Source of the DNA: Saprospiraceae bacterium
GTDB taxonomy: Bacteria > Bacteroidota > Bacteroidia > Chitinophagales > Saprospiraceae
Direction: 5' to 3'
Assembly: GCA_016715405.1 (NCBI GenBank)
Contig: JADKAE010000026.1
Span: forward strand, 1 to 50,422
Length of the DNA stretch: 50,422 nt
Shown: in pieces, positions 40,079 to 49,032 of the stretch
Layout: each line of letters starts with the position of its first letter
Position numbering within the stretch: the first letter of the stretch is position 1
Position numbers and translations under genes: made by a program
The notes under the pieces: generated by a model
The model's input: the letters and a program-made list of their open reading frames with translations, nothing else
Told to the model about the DNA's origin: nothing
Databases searched by the model: none

Positions 40079-40468
40079 TTAAACCCTGCGGCGTTTCGGT
40101 GGACGGCAGCCGTTGTGCGGGATCGGCGTAATATCTTTGATCCGGGTCACCTTGATGCCCGAAGAATCGATAGCACGGATAGCCGCTTCACGACCCGAAC
40201 CCGGGCCTTTTACCAATACTTCTGCGGTTCTGATACCCGCTTCGTAGGCCACTTTGGCGACGTCGCTTGCTGCTACCTGAGCAGCATAAGGCGTATTTTT
40301 CTTAGAGCCTTTGAAGCCCGCCTTGCCTGCCGACGCCCATGATACCACCTGTCCCTGCTTGTTACACAGCGAAATGATGATATTGTTGAAGCTCGCCTGG
40401 ATAAACACGATGCCTTCAGCGTCTACTTTTACTTTCCTTTTCTTAACTTTCTTTGCTGCTTTTGCCAT
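40079..40468 (-). CDS. rpsK: 30S ribosomal protein S11
   Basis: Platform protein of the small subunit, 129 residues. Recognised by ASFNNIIISLCNKQGQVVSW, SAGKAGFKGSKKNTPYAAQ, VLVKGPGSGREAAIRAI and the end PIPHNGCRPPKRRRV. Lies between rpsM and rpsD as in other alpha operons. Intact. Confidence 0.98.
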   Translation of the reverse strand: MAKAAKKVKKRKVKVDAEGIVFIQASFNNIIISLCNKQGQVVSWASAGKAGFKGSKKNTPYAAQVAASDVAKVAYEAGIRTAEVLVKGPGSGREAAIRAIDSSGIKVTRIKDITPIPHNGCRPPKRRRV

Positions 40469-40512
40469 TGCCTGGATGCGTATTATTTAGCTCAAAAAGC
40501 GATTAAGCATGA

Positions 40513-40890
40513 TTACTTGGTAGCCTTCTTCTTGTTGGCTACCGTTTTGCGCTTACCCTTGCGGGTGCGTGCATTGGTGCGCGTGCGCTGCCCGCGAAGG
40601 GGCAAACCTTTACGGTGACGGAGCCCGCGATAGCAGGCAATATCCATCAGTCGCTTGATACTGAGTTGCACCTCCGAGCGAAGTTCGCCTTCTACCTTCA
40701 TCTCATTCTGGATGAGACGGGAGATTTCGCGGACGTTTTCGTCGGACCAGTCTTGTACCTTTACATTTTCGTCTATGCCAGCCTTTTCAAGGATAGCTTC
40801 GGCAGAGGATTTACCAATACCGTAAATGTAAGTGAGGCCTATTACACCTCTTTTATTCCTTGGTAGATCAATACCTGCAATACGAGCCAT
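40513..40890 (-). CDS. rpsM: 30S ribosomal protein S13
   Basis: Head protein contacting the P-site tRNA and L5, 125 residues. MARIAGIDLPRNKRGVIGLT, YIYGIGKSSAEAIL, YRGLRHRKGLPLRGQRTRTN and a lysine-rich tail. Intact, follows rpmJ. Confidence 0.98.
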   Translation of the reverse strand: MARIAGIDLPRNKRGVIGLTYIYGIGKSSAEAILEKAGIDENVKVQDWSDENVREISRLIQNEMKVEGELRSEVQLSIKRLMDIACYRGLRHRKGLPLRGQRTRTNARTRKGKRKTVANKKKATK

Positions 40891-40923
40891 TGTGTTGCGT
40901 AATTATTTTGGACAAACCGTTTA

Positions 40924-41040
40924 TTAACCCTGACGCTGCTTGTACTTGGGATTCTTCTTGTTGATAACATAAAGCTTCCCTTTCCTTCTCACGATCTTGC
41001 ATTCGGCAGAGCGTTTCTTGATCGATGGTTTTACTTTCAT
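40924..41040 (-). CDS. rpmJ: 50S ribosomal protein L36
   Basis: 38-residue protein found by reading the gap between infA and rpsM. MKVKPSIKKRSAECKIVRRK, then KGKLYVINKKNPKYKQRQG. Usual zinc ligands CxxC...C...H are incomplete: only one cysteine is present (AECKIV), which marks the zinc-free (C-) form seen in many Bacteroidota. Confidence 0.95.
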   Translation of the reverse strand: MKVKPSIKKRSAECKIVRRKGKLYVINKKNPKYKQRQG

Positions 41041-41054
41041 GATTCCGCGGTAGT

Positions 41055-41273
41055 TTACTTGTAACGGTAAATTATTCTTCCCCTCGTCAGATCATAAGGC
41101 GACATCTCTACTGACACTTTATCACCCGGCAAGATGCGTATGTAATTCATTCGCATTTTTCCCGAAATGGTGGCCACTATTTGGTGGTCATTTTCGAGCC
41201 TTACCCTAAACATGGCATTCGATAAGGCTTCTTCAATAATGCCGTCTTGTTTGATCAGGTTTTTTTTAGCCAT
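41055..41273 (-). CDS. infA: Translation initiation factor IF-1
   Basis: 72-residue OB-fold protein that binds the ribosomal A site during initiation. MAKKNLIKQDGIIEEALSNA, MFRVRLENDHQIVATISGKM, IRILPGDKVSVEMSPYDLTR, GRIIYRYK. The frame is open 7 codons further up, but MAKKN is the family start. Its stop is 15 bases before rpmJ. Confidence 0.98.
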   Translation of the reverse strand: MAKKNLIKQDGIIEEALSNAMFRVRLENDHQIVATISGKMRMNYIRILPGDKVSVEMSPYDLTRGRIIYRYK

Positions 41274-41387
41274 ATTCCGAATTTCGGAGTGCAAAGATAC
41301 TACAACACTTCGGTTTTTTATGCGATTAGCTAAAAAAATCGACGCGTTATATCCCTTTTGCCCTTATATCACTGGTTCAGCCACTTT

Positions 41388-42209
41388 TTAAGCTGCCAAC
41401 GTTTTTAATTCAACCTCTCTTATGTGGTCGTTTTGCCGGATAGCCGCCTCGATCATGCGATGATCGGAGAGGATATCAGCTTGTGTTTTGCCTACAGCTA
41501 CCGAATGCTCATAATGGGCAGAGGGTTTGCGATCTTTTGCATAAATCGTCCAGCCGTCTTTTCCTGTCGTCACTTCTTTTCTCCCCATATTCACCATAGG
41601 TTCTATGGCGATCACGAGTCCTTCCTGCAATTTGACGCCTTTTCCTCTTTGTCCGTAGTTGGGCACTTCAGGCGCCTCGTGTAATTCGCGGCCGATGCCG
41701 TGTCCTACCAATTCGCGCACTACGCCATAGCCGTTTTCCTTCTCAACGTAATATTGAATGGCGAAGCTTATATCGCCCATTCGTTTTCCGGCCACGGCCT
41801 GCTCAATTCCCTTGTATAGCGAAGTATTCGTTACCCGCAACAATTCCATCACATCTTCGGGCACATCGCCCAGTGCAAAAGTATAAGCGGAATCGCCGTA
41901 AAATCCATTGAGCAATACTCCGCAATCGACAGAAACCACGTCGCCGCTTTTGAAGACTTGATTTTTGTCGGGGATGCCGTGAACCACCTGCTCGTTCAAA
42001 GACACGCACAAAGTGGCGGGAAACCCCCTGTATCCTTTAAAGGCCGGTACACCGCCGTGATCGCGGATCAGTGTTTCGGCTGCTTTGTCAATTTCGGCGC
42101 CTGTAATACCCGGGCGAAGAATAGAGGCCACTTCTGCCAATGCGCTACAGACCAGCAAATTGCTTTGGCGCATTAATTCGATTTCTTCGTCCGTTTTATA
42201 AAATATCAT
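41388..42209 (-). CDS. map: Methionine aminopeptidase, type I
   Basis: Removes the N-terminal methionine of new proteins, 273 residues. The five metal ligands are visible: Asp in VVSVDCG, Asp in GFYGDSAYTF, His in ELVGHGIGREL, Glu in VIAIEPMVNMG, Glu in SAHYEHSVAVG. Located between secY and infA as in many Gram-positive and Bacteroidota genomes. A 114-base gap follows before infA. Confidence 0.97.
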   Translation of the reverse strand: MIFYKTDEEIELMRQSNLLVCSALAEVASILRPGITGAEIDKAAETLIRDHGGVPAFKGYRGFPATLCVSLNEQVVHGIPDKNQVFKSGDVVSVDCGVLLNGFYGDSAYTFALGDVPEDVMELLRVTNTSLYKGIEQAVAGKRMGDISFAIQYYVEKENGYGVVRELVGHGIGRELHEAPEVPNYGQRGKGVKLQEGLVIAIEPMVNMGRKEVTTGKDGWTIYAKDRKPSAHYEHSVAVGKTQADILSDHRMIEAAIRQNDHIREVELKTLAA

Positions 42210-42230
42210 ACGCTTGCGATGATCGTTCGA

Positions 42231-43598
42231 TTACATATTGGCGCCAATGCCTTGCATACGGCTGCGTCCCTGGATGCGACCCGATTTAACGAGACCGTCG
42301 TAGCGGCGCATCAACAGGTGGCTTTCAATTTGCTGTAGCGTATCGAGGATTACCCCTACAAGGATCAACAACGTAGTGCCGCCGAAGAAGGTGGCAAACG
42401 AAGAGTTGATACCGAAAGCGCCGGCAAAAGCAGGCATAACCGCGATAAGCGCCAGGATAATAGAACCCGGCAACGTAATACGCGTGGTCACCGCATCGAT
42501 ATAATCGGAAGTCTCTTTACCTGGTTTGATACCCGGAATAAACGCGTTTTGGCGCTTCAGGTATTCGGCATACTGCTGGGGGTTGACCATAAGGGCCGTA
42601 TATACGTATGTAAACACCACCACCAGGATGAAATACAAGGAATTATAAGGTCCCGAGGTATAATCATTGAGCGCGCGCACAACACCCGAACCCGAGGCAG
42701 AATCGCCGCCGAGGAATTGGAGTGCGGTTGCGGGCAGGAACATCAGCGCTTGCGCGAAGATGATAGGCATCACACCTGCGGCATTCACCTTGAGCGGAAT
42801 ATAGTCGCGGGCGCCGGCCACCGGCATATTATTGGCGCCGCGGCCCACCATACGTTTGGCAAATTGAATAGGAATTTTCCGAACCCCGGTAATGATCATC
42901 ACCATAGCCATGATCAGCACAAACAGCATAGCCATTTCGAGTACGAACATCAGCAAGCCGCCTTTTTCGAGTTGCGACTGGAATTCGAAAATGATCGACT
43001 CGGGCAAACGCGCGATGATACCGGCCGAGATCAGCAACGAAACGCCGTTGCCAATGCCCCTATCGGTGATGCGCTCACCCAGCCACATCGAAAATACCGT
43101 ACCTGTAGACAGGATAATGCTATTGGAAAGCCAGAAAACCACATCCGGGATAGAGGGGTCTACGGCGTTCATACCCTTCACATAGGTCAGATATGCACCG
43201 CCCTGAACCAGCGTAATAGCAACCGTCAGCAAACGGGTAATCTGGTTGAGTTTGCGGCGGCCCGACTCTCCTTCTTTCTGTTGCAGGCGCTGGAAATAAG
43301 GCACTGCAAACCCCAGCAACTGCACAATAATAGAGGCCGTGATATAGGGCATAATCCCCAATGCGAGGATAGATGCGTTGTTAAAGGCGCCGCCGGTAAA
43401 CACATTAATAAGGCCCAACAAGTCGTTGGGGTTCGTGTTTTTGGCGATAGAAGCCTGAAGTACCTGCGGGTCGACGCCTGGCAATACTACGTAAGAGCCG
43501 AAGCGGAACACCGTGAGCAGACCAAGCGTGAGGAGAATACGCGTTCTCAGATCCTTGATCTTCCAGATATTCTTGAGCGTTTCAATAAATTTTTTCAT
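42231..43598 (-). CDS. secY: Preprotein translocase subunit SecY
   Basis: Channel of the Sec export system in the inner membrane, 455 residues with ten helices. MKKFIETLKNIWKIKDLRTR, plug region after LPGVDPQVLQ, ASIIVQLLGFAVPYFQRLQ, DRGIGNGVSLLISAGIIARL, PLKVNAAGVMPIIFAQAL and QQYAEYLKRQNAFIPGIKPG. All T9SS cargo in this window first needs this channel. Intact; starts 11 bases after rplO. Confidence 0.98.
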   Translation of the reverse strand: MKKFIETLKNIWKIKDLRTRILLTLGLLTVFRFGSYVVLPGVDPQVLQASIAKNTNPNDLLGLINVFTGGAFNNASILALGIMPYITASIIVQLLGFAVPYFQRLQQKEGESGRRKLNQITRLLTVAITLVQGGAYLTYVKGMNAVDPSIPDVVFWLSNSIILSTGTVFSMWLGERITDRGIGNGVSLLISAGIIARLPESIIFEFQSQLEKGGLLMFVLEMAMLFVLIMAMVMIITGVRKIPIQFAKRMVGRGANNMPVAGARDYIPLKVNAAGVMPIIFAQALMFLPATALQFLGGDSASGSGVVRALNDYTSGPYNSLYFILVVVFTYVYTALMVNPQQYAEYLKRQNAFIPGIKPGKETSDYIDAVTTRITLPGSIILALIAVMPAFAGAFGINSSFATFFGGTTLLILVGVILDTLQQIESHLLMRRYDGLVKSGRIQGRSRMQGIGANM

Positions 43599-43608
43599 CG
43601 TAAGTCAA

Positions 43609-44055
43609 TTATACGAGATTAACACTACCGCCAAGTGCTTCGATGGCTTGCTTCGCAGCAGCCGAGCAGGCATGAACCGTCACGCTGATCTTAGCTTTCA
43701 GTTCGCCGCGAGCGAGCAGCTTAACTTTGTCGTTCTTATTAACAACGCCCTTGTCTACCAACGTGTTGAAATCGATGGCAGAAAGTTTATACCTATCGGC
43801 AAGTGTTTGCAGCTTGTCGAGATTGACAGCAATATACGCAACGCGGTTCACGTTTTTGAAACCAATCTTGGGCAATCGCATTTGGATAGGCATCTGGCCG
43901 CCTTCGAAGTGGCGCTTTCTTTTGTGGCCCGAGCGCGCTTTGTCGCCTTTGTGGCCACGCGTAGAAGTGCCACCGTGGCCCGATCCGGTACCACGTGCAA
44001 TGCGCTTGCTATTCTTAACAGCGCCGGCGGCAGGTTTCAAATTATGCAGTTCCAT
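43609..44055 (-). CDS. rplO: 50S ribosomal protein L15
   Basis: 148 residues. MELHNLKPAAGAVKNSKRIA, RGTGSGHGGTSTRGHKGDKA, FEGGQMPIQMRLPKIGFKN and the C-terminal ACSAAAKQAIEALGG. Between rpmD and secY, the spc operon order. Confidence 0.98.
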   Translation of the reverse strand: MELHNLKPAAGAVKNSKRIARGTGSGHGGTSTRGHKGDKARSGHKRKRHFEGGQMPIQMRLPKIGFKNVNRVAYIAVNLDKLQTLADRYKLSAIDFNTLVDKGVVNKNDKVKLLARGELKAKISVTVHACSAAAKQAIEALGGSVNLV

Positions 44056-44085
44056 TGATCACAACTTTTAAAGTTCATACCATAA

Positions 44086-44265
44086 TTAAGCCTGCTCAAC
44101 CTTTACCAGGTGGCTAACTTTTTCAACCATTCCCAAAATCTGGGGCGTGGCTTCATGCACAACAGTTTGGTTCATACGCTTGAGTCCGAGCGCAATAATG
44201 GTCTCTTTCTGGCGTCTTGGCCGGTCAATGGTGCTTTTGACCTGAGTTACTTTGATCTTGCTCAT
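44086..44265 (-). CDS. rpmD: 50S ribosomal protein L30
   Basis: 59-residue protein read from the gap between rpsE and rplO. MSKIKVTQVKSTIDRPRRQK, ETIIALGLKRMNQTVVHEAT, then PQILGMVEKVSHLVKVEQA. The frame is intact and of standard length. Confidence 0.97.
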   Translation of the reverse strand: MSKIKVTQVKSTIDRPRRQKETIIALGLKRMNQTVVHEATPQILGMVEKVSHLVKVEQA

Positions 44266-44280
44266 TGGTAGAAATATTTT

Positions 44281-44805
44281 TTACCCCTTGAACAGTTTGT
44301 CTAATGAAATCGAGCGCTGACGGGCAATCTCCGACGGGTTTCTCAATTGCGACAGCGCATCGATTGTGGCTTTGACCACGTTGTGGGGGTTGGAAGACCC
44401 CTGCGACTTCGCCAGTACGTTGTGGATGCCTGCAATTTCGAGTACGTGGCGCATAGCGCCGCCGGCGATAACGCCCGTACCATCTGCTGCAGGTTTGATC
44501 AACACCTTACCGGCGCCGTATTTGCCTTTTTGTTCGTGCGGAATAGTGCTCTTATGGAGCGGCACCTTGATGAGGTTTTTCTTGGCATCATCAACGGCCT
44601 TAGAGATTGCATCGGATACTTCGCGCGCTTTGCCCAGGCCATGACCTACAGTGCCGTTACCGTCGCCAACTACCACAATAGCGGCAAAGCTAAACGTACG
44701 GCCGCCCTTTGTCACCTTCGCAACGCGATTGAGGTGTACCAGCTTCTCTTTCAATTCCGTTTCAGCAGGCTTTATTCTGCTAGCACTCTTTTTAGTATTT
44801 GACAT
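44281..44805 (-). CDS. rpsE: 30S ribosomal protein S5
   Basis: 174 residues. ELKEKLVHLNRVAKVTKGGR, FSFAAIVVVGDGNGTVGHGL, GKAREVSDAISKA, GTGVIAGGAMRHVLEIAGI. Contributes to decoding accuracy and to the mRNA entry helicase site. Intact. Confidence 0.98.
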   Translation of the reverse strand: MSNTKKSASRIKPAETELKEKLVHLNRVAKVTKGGRTFSFAAIVVVGDGNGTVGHGLGKAREVSDAISKAVDDAKKNLIKVPLHKSTIPHEQKGKYGAGKVLIKPAADGTGVIAGGAMRHVLEIAGIHNVLAKSQGSSNPHNVVKATIDALSQLRNPSEIARQRSISLDKLFKG

Positions 44806-44828
44806 GCTTCCTCTGGAATTAAATGTAA

Positions 44829-45182
44829 TTAGAATTGAAGACCGCCTTCGCGGGCACCTTCGGCCAGTGATTTCACCCGGCCATGGTAAAGGTAACCACC
44901 GCGATCGAAAACGACCGTAGTTATTTTTGCTGCCGCAGCGCGTTCGGCAAGTAATTTGCCTACTGCGCGAGACTGATCGCTTTTATTGCCCGTATTGGCA
45001 ACGGCTGCTTCTTTCGAAGAAGCCTGTGCGAGGGTGCGGCCCGAAATATCGTCAATACATTGGCAATAGATAAACTTGTTGCTGCGATAAACGCTCAAGC
45101 GAGGGCGCGCTGCCGTGCCTCTTATCTTCTTGCGAATGCGATAATGAATACGTTTTCTACTTTCTGCCTTAGTGACACTCAT
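44829..45182 (-). CDS. rplR: 50S ribosomal protein L18
   Basis: 117-residue 5S rRNA-binding protein. RIHYRIRKKIRGTAARPRLS, VYRSNKFIYCQCIDD and VVFDRGGYLYHGRVKSLAEG. Intact. Confidence 0.98.
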   Translation of the reverse strand: MSVTKAESRKRIHYRIRKKIRGTAARPRLSVYRSNKFIYCQCIDDISGRTLAQASSKEAAVANTGNKSDQSRAVGKLLAERAAAAKITTVVFDRGGYLYHGRVKSLAEGAREGGLQF

Positions 45183-45262
45183 GTCTGTTGCATTTTACCG
45201 CCTTAGTGTAGGGAGAATTCCAAACCCAAGACGCCTTGCGAAAAAACAATACAACGAAAAAA

Positions 45263-45817
45263 TTATTTGCCCGCAGTTTTGCCTGCTTTGCGGCGAATTT
45301 GCTCACCCGCAAACTTGATACCTTTGCCTTTGTAGGGCTCCGGTTTGCGGAAAGAGCGAATCTTTGCGACGATCTGCCCTAACAACTGCTTGTCGTGGCA
45401 CTCCAGGCGAATAAGCGGGTTTTTACCCTTTTCCGTTTTGGTTTCCACCTTTACTTCGGGCGGAAGGTAAAACATAATCGGGTGTGAAAAGCCCAGTATC
45501 AATTCCAGTAGCTGGCCGGTATTGTTCACACGATAACCTACGCCTACTACTTCCATTTCTTTTACGAAGCCGTTAGAAACGCCCTCTACCATATTGGACA
45601 GGAGGGCGCGGCTCAGGCCGTGCATCGCGCGGTGGCGCTGGGAATCCGTGGGGCGTTTGATCTCTATATCAGCTTCGCCCACTGCAATTTCCATATCAGC
45701 GTCGAATTGCTGGGACAATTCACCTTTAGGACCTTTCACCGTGACGAAATTGCCCTTGCTGACATCTATCTTAACGCCTTTGGGCAGTGAAATGGGAAGT
45801 TTACCAATCCTAGACAT
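45263..45817 (-). CDS. rplF: 50S ribosomal protein L6
   Basis: 184 residues. MSRIGKLPISLPKGVKIDVS, FVTVKGPKGELSQQF, RALLSNMVEGVSNGFVKEM and the C-terminal KPEPYKGKGIKFAGEQIRRK. Near the factor-binding site of the large subunit. Intact. Confidence 0.98.
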   Translation of the reverse strand: MSRIGKLPISLPKGVKIDVSKGNFVTVKGPKGELSQQFDADMEIAVGEADIEIKRPTDSQRHRAMHGLSRALLSNMVEGVSNGFVKEMEVVGVGYRVNNTGQLLELILGFSHPIMFYLPPEVKVETKTEKGKNPLIRLECHDKQLLGQIVAKIRSFRKPEPYKGKGIKFAGEQIRRKAGKTAGK

Positions 45818-45844
45818 GTTAAAATCTTTTTAGTCCCAACAATA

Positions 45845-46255
45845 TTAGTATACATAGCAAACAAGCTCGCCGCCCAGATTCTGGGTACGGGCTTGTTTGT
45901 CAGTCATTACACCTCTGGAGGTAGACACGATGGCTACGCCCAAGCCGTCGATCACGCGGGTGAGTTCATCGGCTTTGGCATACTGTCGCAGGCCTGGCCG
46001 GCTGATCCTTCCCAATTCGCGGATGACCGGTTTTTTGCTGAGCGGGTCGTACTTCAGGGCGATCTTAATCACGCCTTGCGTACCTTTGCCACCTTCGTCT
46101 TCAAACTTATATTTGAGGATAAAACCCTGATCGTAGAGGATTTCAGTGATGCGCTTTTTGAGATTGGAAGCAGGAATCTCGACAATCTTGTGACCTGCCT
46201 GTTGCGCATTGCGGATGCGGGTGAGATAATCCCCGATAGAATCTGTTACTGCCAT
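45845..46255 (-). CDS. rpsH: 30S ribosomal protein S8
   Basis: 136 residues. MAVTDSIGDYLTRIRNAQQA, PVIRELGRISRPGLRQYAKA and VAIVSTSRGVMTDKQARTQN. Binds the central domain of 16S rRNA and, in model bacteria, represses the spc operon. Intact. Confidence 0.98.
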   Translation of the reverse strand: MAVTDSIGDYLTRIRNAQQAGHKIVEIPASNLKKRITEILYDQGFILKYKFEDEGGKGTQGVIKIALKYDPLSKKPVIRELGRISRPGLRQYAKADELTRVIDGLGVAIVSTSRGVMTDKQARTQNLGGELVCYVY

Positions 46256-46322
46256 GATTTTGGATTATGCCGGTTGGTATTCCCTACCTGGAACCTGACC
46301 GACAGTTTTACCATTAAAAAAT

Positions 46323-46592
46323 TTACCAGCTTGCTTTAGTAATGCCGGGTATTTTGCCATCGAGTGCCATTTCGCGGAATTTCACGCGACACAGCCCGAA
46401 ATAGCGGATATAGCCTTTGGGGCGCCCCGTGAGTTTGCAGCGGTTGTGCAAACGGATCGGGTTTGAGTTGCGGGGAAGAGTATCAAGTTCTTCCCATCTG
46501 CCTTCTTCCTTGAGTTGCTTGCGCAAATCGGCGAATTTAGCCACCAGGCGTTCGCGTTTTTTCTCGCGTGCAATGATCGATTTCTTTGCCAT
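46323..46592 (-). CDS. rpsN: 30S ribosomal protein S14 (zinc-free type)
   Basis: 89 residues, the long form without the CxxC zinc ribbon. MAKKSIIAREKKRERLVAKF, NSNPIRLHNRCKLTGRPKGY, FREMALDGKIPGITKASW. Only two cysteines occur, far apart. Intact. Confidence 0.98.
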   Translation of the reverse strand: MAKKSIIAREKKRERLVAKFADLRKQLKEEGRWEELDTLPRNSNPIRLHNRCKLTGRPKGYIRYFGLCRVKFREMALDGKIPGITKASW

Positions 46593-46610
46593 AGTACTAC
46601 GTGTGCAATT

Positions 46611-47171
46611 TTAGCTGCGTTGCTGATTTTTAAACGGCATGCCCATCAATTTGAGCAGTGCCAGCGCCTCGGCATCTGTCTTGGCCGTGGTCACGAAAGT
46701 AATGTCCATACCCGTGATCTTACTCACCTTGTCGAGGTCGATTTCGGGAAAGATAATATGCTCGGTGACGCCCATCGAATAATTGCCGCGGCCGTCAAAG
46801 CTTTTGTCATTAATACCGCGAAAGTCGCGAACGCGGGGCAAAGCCACCGAGATCAGTCTTTCGAGAAACTCGAACATGCGGTCAGCGCGTAGCGTTACGC
46901 GTGCACCGATAGGCATGCCTTCGCGAAGTTTAAAGTTAGATACCGAAGTTTTGGCTTTAGTCGGTACGGCCTTTTGGCCGGCAATAAGCGAAAGCTCGGC
47001 AAGTGCGTTGTCTACCAGTTTTTTATCGCCGGTGGCATCGCCCACACCCTGATTGATAGCGATCTTCACGATCTTGGGTACCTCCATAATAGAGCCGTAC
47101 TGGAACTGCTCCATGAGGGCGGGCACTACCTCTTCGCGGTATTTTTTCTTGAGTTTCGGATAATAGCTCAT
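46611..47171 (-). CDS. rplE: 50S ribosomal protein L5
   Basis: 186 residues, 5S rRNA-binding. MSYYPKLKKKYREEVVPALM, IAINQGVGDATGDKKLVDNA, AVPTKAKTSVSNFKLREGMP, RGNYSMGVTEHIIFPEIDLD. The ATG at 47171 overlaps by one base the restored rplX stop (TGATG), which suggests coupled translation. A GTG one codon earlier is less likely. Confidence 0.97.
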   Translation of the reverse strand: MSYYPKLKKKYREEVVPALMEQFQYGSIMEVPKIVKIAINQGVGDATGDKKLVDNALAELSLIAGQKAVPTKAKTSVSNFKLREGMPIGARVTLRADRMFEFLERLISVALPRVRDFRGINDKSFDGRGNYSMGVTEHIIFPEIDLDKVSKITGMDITFVTTAKTDAEALALLKLMGMPFKNQQRS

Positions 47172-47528
47172 CACTTAATAATGTTGCCGGTTTTTTTAGA
47201 ATAGCGCACAATTTTGCCTTCTTCCTCCTTTCTGCCTACGCGGGTAGGTTCGCGTGCGGGGGTCTACCAGCATCAGGTTAGAAAGATGGATAGGCGCGGG
47301 CAGGTCGATAATACCGCCGTTGGGATTAGCCTGGGTCGGTTTCTGGTGCTTCTTGCGAATATTGACCCCATCCACGATGGCGCGGTTCGTATCGGGAAAC
47401 ACTTCGAGCACTTCCCTGGGTTTGCTTCTGTCTTTGAAAGCCCCGGAGATCACGACCACCTTATCGCCCTTTTTGATCTTGAGCTTGGGGGTGAACCGCT
47501 TGTCGTTGCCAGTTTTCTTTATCATCAC
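47171..47528 (-). CDS. rplX: 50S ribosomal protein L24, frame change near the end
   Basis: About 118 residues. KIKKGDKVVVISGAFKDRSK, VDGVNIRKKHQKPTQANPNG and PAPIHLSNLMLVDP are normal. Around 47250 (GCACGCG) a one-base error leads to a wrong end with stop at 47196. The other frame gives the expected EPTRVGRKEEEGKIVRYSKK then TGNIIK and a stop that overlaps the rplE start. Read as sequencing error. Confidence 0.95.
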
Positions 47529-47555
47529 TGTTCAGATTAAAAATATCAACCGGGA

Positions 47556-47921
47556 TTAGAGTACTTCGGGCGCCAGAGAAATAATTCTCATATAGTCTTT
47601 TTCGCGCAATTCGCGGGCAACCGGGCCGAAGATACGTGTACCCCTGGGTTCATCCTGGTTATTCAATAGCACGACGGCATTGTCGTCGAAACGGATATAA
47701 GATCCGTCTTTGCTACGAATTTCCTTCCTGGTGCGCACCACAACGGCCTTAGACACAGAGCCTTTTTTGATGCCGCCCGGCGTGGCTTCCTTTACGCTAA
47801 CCACGATCTTATCGCCAACAGAGGCATAACGGCGCTTGGAACCTCCCAACACGCGAATGCAGAGTACTTCTTTTGCTCCGCTGTTATCTGCGACTTTAAG
47901 CCTGGATTCTTGCTGTATCAT
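47556..47921 (-). CDS. rplN: 50S ribosomal protein L14
   Basis: 121 residues. MIQQESRLKVADNSGAKEVL, RVLGGSKRRYASVGDKIVVS, RGTRIFGPVARELREKDYMR. Intersubunit bridge protein. Intact. Confidence 0.98.
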   Translation of the reverse strand: MIQQESRLKVADNSGAKEVLCIRVLGGSKRRYASVGDKIVVSVKEATPGGIKKGSVSKAVVVRTRKEIRSKDGSYIRFDDNAVVLLNNQDEPRGTRIFGPVARELREKDYMRIISLAPEVL

Positions 47922-47964
47922 TACTTGCGTATTTAAAAATCAAACCAAAACGCTTTGTGGCGGC

Positions 47965-48222
47965 TTACTTCACCTTCTCGACGATTTCCACCAGACGCCA
48001 GCGCTTAAGCTTGCTGAGCGGCCTGGTTTCCATGATGCGAACAATATCGCCAATCGAGCACTGGTTATTTTCGTCGTGCGCCATAAACTTATTCGTCTTC
48101 TTGACGAATTTGCCGTATATGGGGTGGCGCAAGCGGCGTTCCACAGACACGGAGATGGTTTTGTCCATTTTATTGCTGGTAACCACCCCTACTCTTTGCT
48201 TCCTGAGATTCCTTTCTGCCAT
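47965..48222 (-). CDS. rpsQ: 30S ribosomal protein S17
   Basis: 85 residues starting MAERNLRKQRVGVVTSNKMD, then KTISVSVERRLRHPIYGKFV and CSIGDIVRIMETRPLSKLKR. It appears fused to L29 in the raw frame only because of an indel in rpmC. Its own ATG at 48222 gives the full-length family start. Confidence 0.97.
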   Translation of the reverse strand: MAERNLRKQRVGVVTSNKMDKTISVSVERRLRHPIYGKFVKKTNKFMAHDENNQCSIGDIVRIMETRPLSKLKRWRLVEIVEKVK

Positions 48223-48236
48223 GTCTTTTTTAATTT

Positions 48237-48495
48237 TTAACGGCGGCGTCTTCTTGCCCTGATTTTGCTGCGTGAAGCGAGTTCTTCGGGTGTTTGTTTT
48301 AACATCTCTGCGGCGCACTTCCGTTTGGAGGCGTGCAATATCGCGGCGCATTTCTCTGAGCGTGAGCGGGTTTTCCAAACCCTTGATCGCGTGATCGAAC
48401 TCCATGCGTTGATAGTCGCTTTGCGCAGCTGTTAATTCGCCTTGCAAATCGGCATCGGTCATCTCCTGAAGTTCCAGATATTTTTTCGTAGCCAT
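48237..48495 (-). CDS. rpmC: 50S ribosomal protein L29, frame change inside
   Basis: About 85 residues. MATKKYLELQEMTDADLQGE, QRMEFDHAIKGLENPLTLRE, MRRDIARLQTEVR are normal. One extra base near 48313 (GCGCCGCAG) then diverts the frame into S17. Without it the protein ends EMLKQTPEELASRSKIRARR and stops at 48239-48237, as expected for L29 of this phylum. Confidence 0.94.
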
Positions 48496-48514
48496 TGTTT
48501 GATTACGTTATAAG

Positions 48515-48934
48515 TTAGTCAACATAGTCCGGACGAACCACCGTTTTGGTTAACATCGGCAGTTTTTGGGCGGCCAGGCGGAGCGCTTCCAGAGCTACGT
48601 CTGTCGGCACACCGTCAATCTCAAACATAATGCAGCCCGGTTTGATCAGCGCTACATAGTGATCGACGGCGCCTTTTCCCTTACCCATACGCACCTCTTG
48701 CGGTTTCTTGGTGACGGGCTTGTCCGGGAATATGCGGATCCACACTTTTCCTTCGCGTTTCATATAACGCGTCATAGCGATACGTGCAGCTTCGATTTGG
48801 CGGTTGGTCAAACGGCCGCCTGCTTGTGCCTTCAGACCGAAAGAGCCGAAGGCAATCGTGCTGCCCCGATACGAAAGGCCGTCATTTCTGCCTTTTTGCT
48901 GCTTCCGGTATTTTGTTCTTTTAGGCTGTAACAT
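48515..48934 (-). CDS. rplP: 50S ribosomal protein L16
   Basis: 139 residues from MLQPKRTKYRKQQKGRNDGL; nine extra codons upstream in frame are discarded. GSFGLKAQAGGRLTNRQIEA, KVWIRIFPDKPVTKKPQEVR, MGKGKGAVDHYVALIKPGCI. Organises the A-site region. Intact. Confidence 0.98.
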   Translation of the reverse strand: MLQPKRTKYRKQQKGRNDGLSYRGSTIAFGSFGLKAQAGGRLTNRQIEAARIAMTRYMKREGKVWIRIFPDKPVTKKPQEVRMGKGKGAVDHYVALIKPGCIMFEIDGVPTDVALEALRLAAQKLPMLTKTVVRPDYVD

Positions 48935-49032
48935 CGTATTATAAATTTTGCAATAAAGCAATGGCTAAAGCCGCTCAAAAAGTAGCTTTTTTGAAAAGCT
49001 TGGCAAAGGTACGGCTTTTTTTAGATATTATC

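Noticed and set aside
42549..43622. 357-codon plus-strand frame
   Set aside because: It lies wholly opposite secY, has a His/Arg/Asn-rich composition and no domain; secY is certain.
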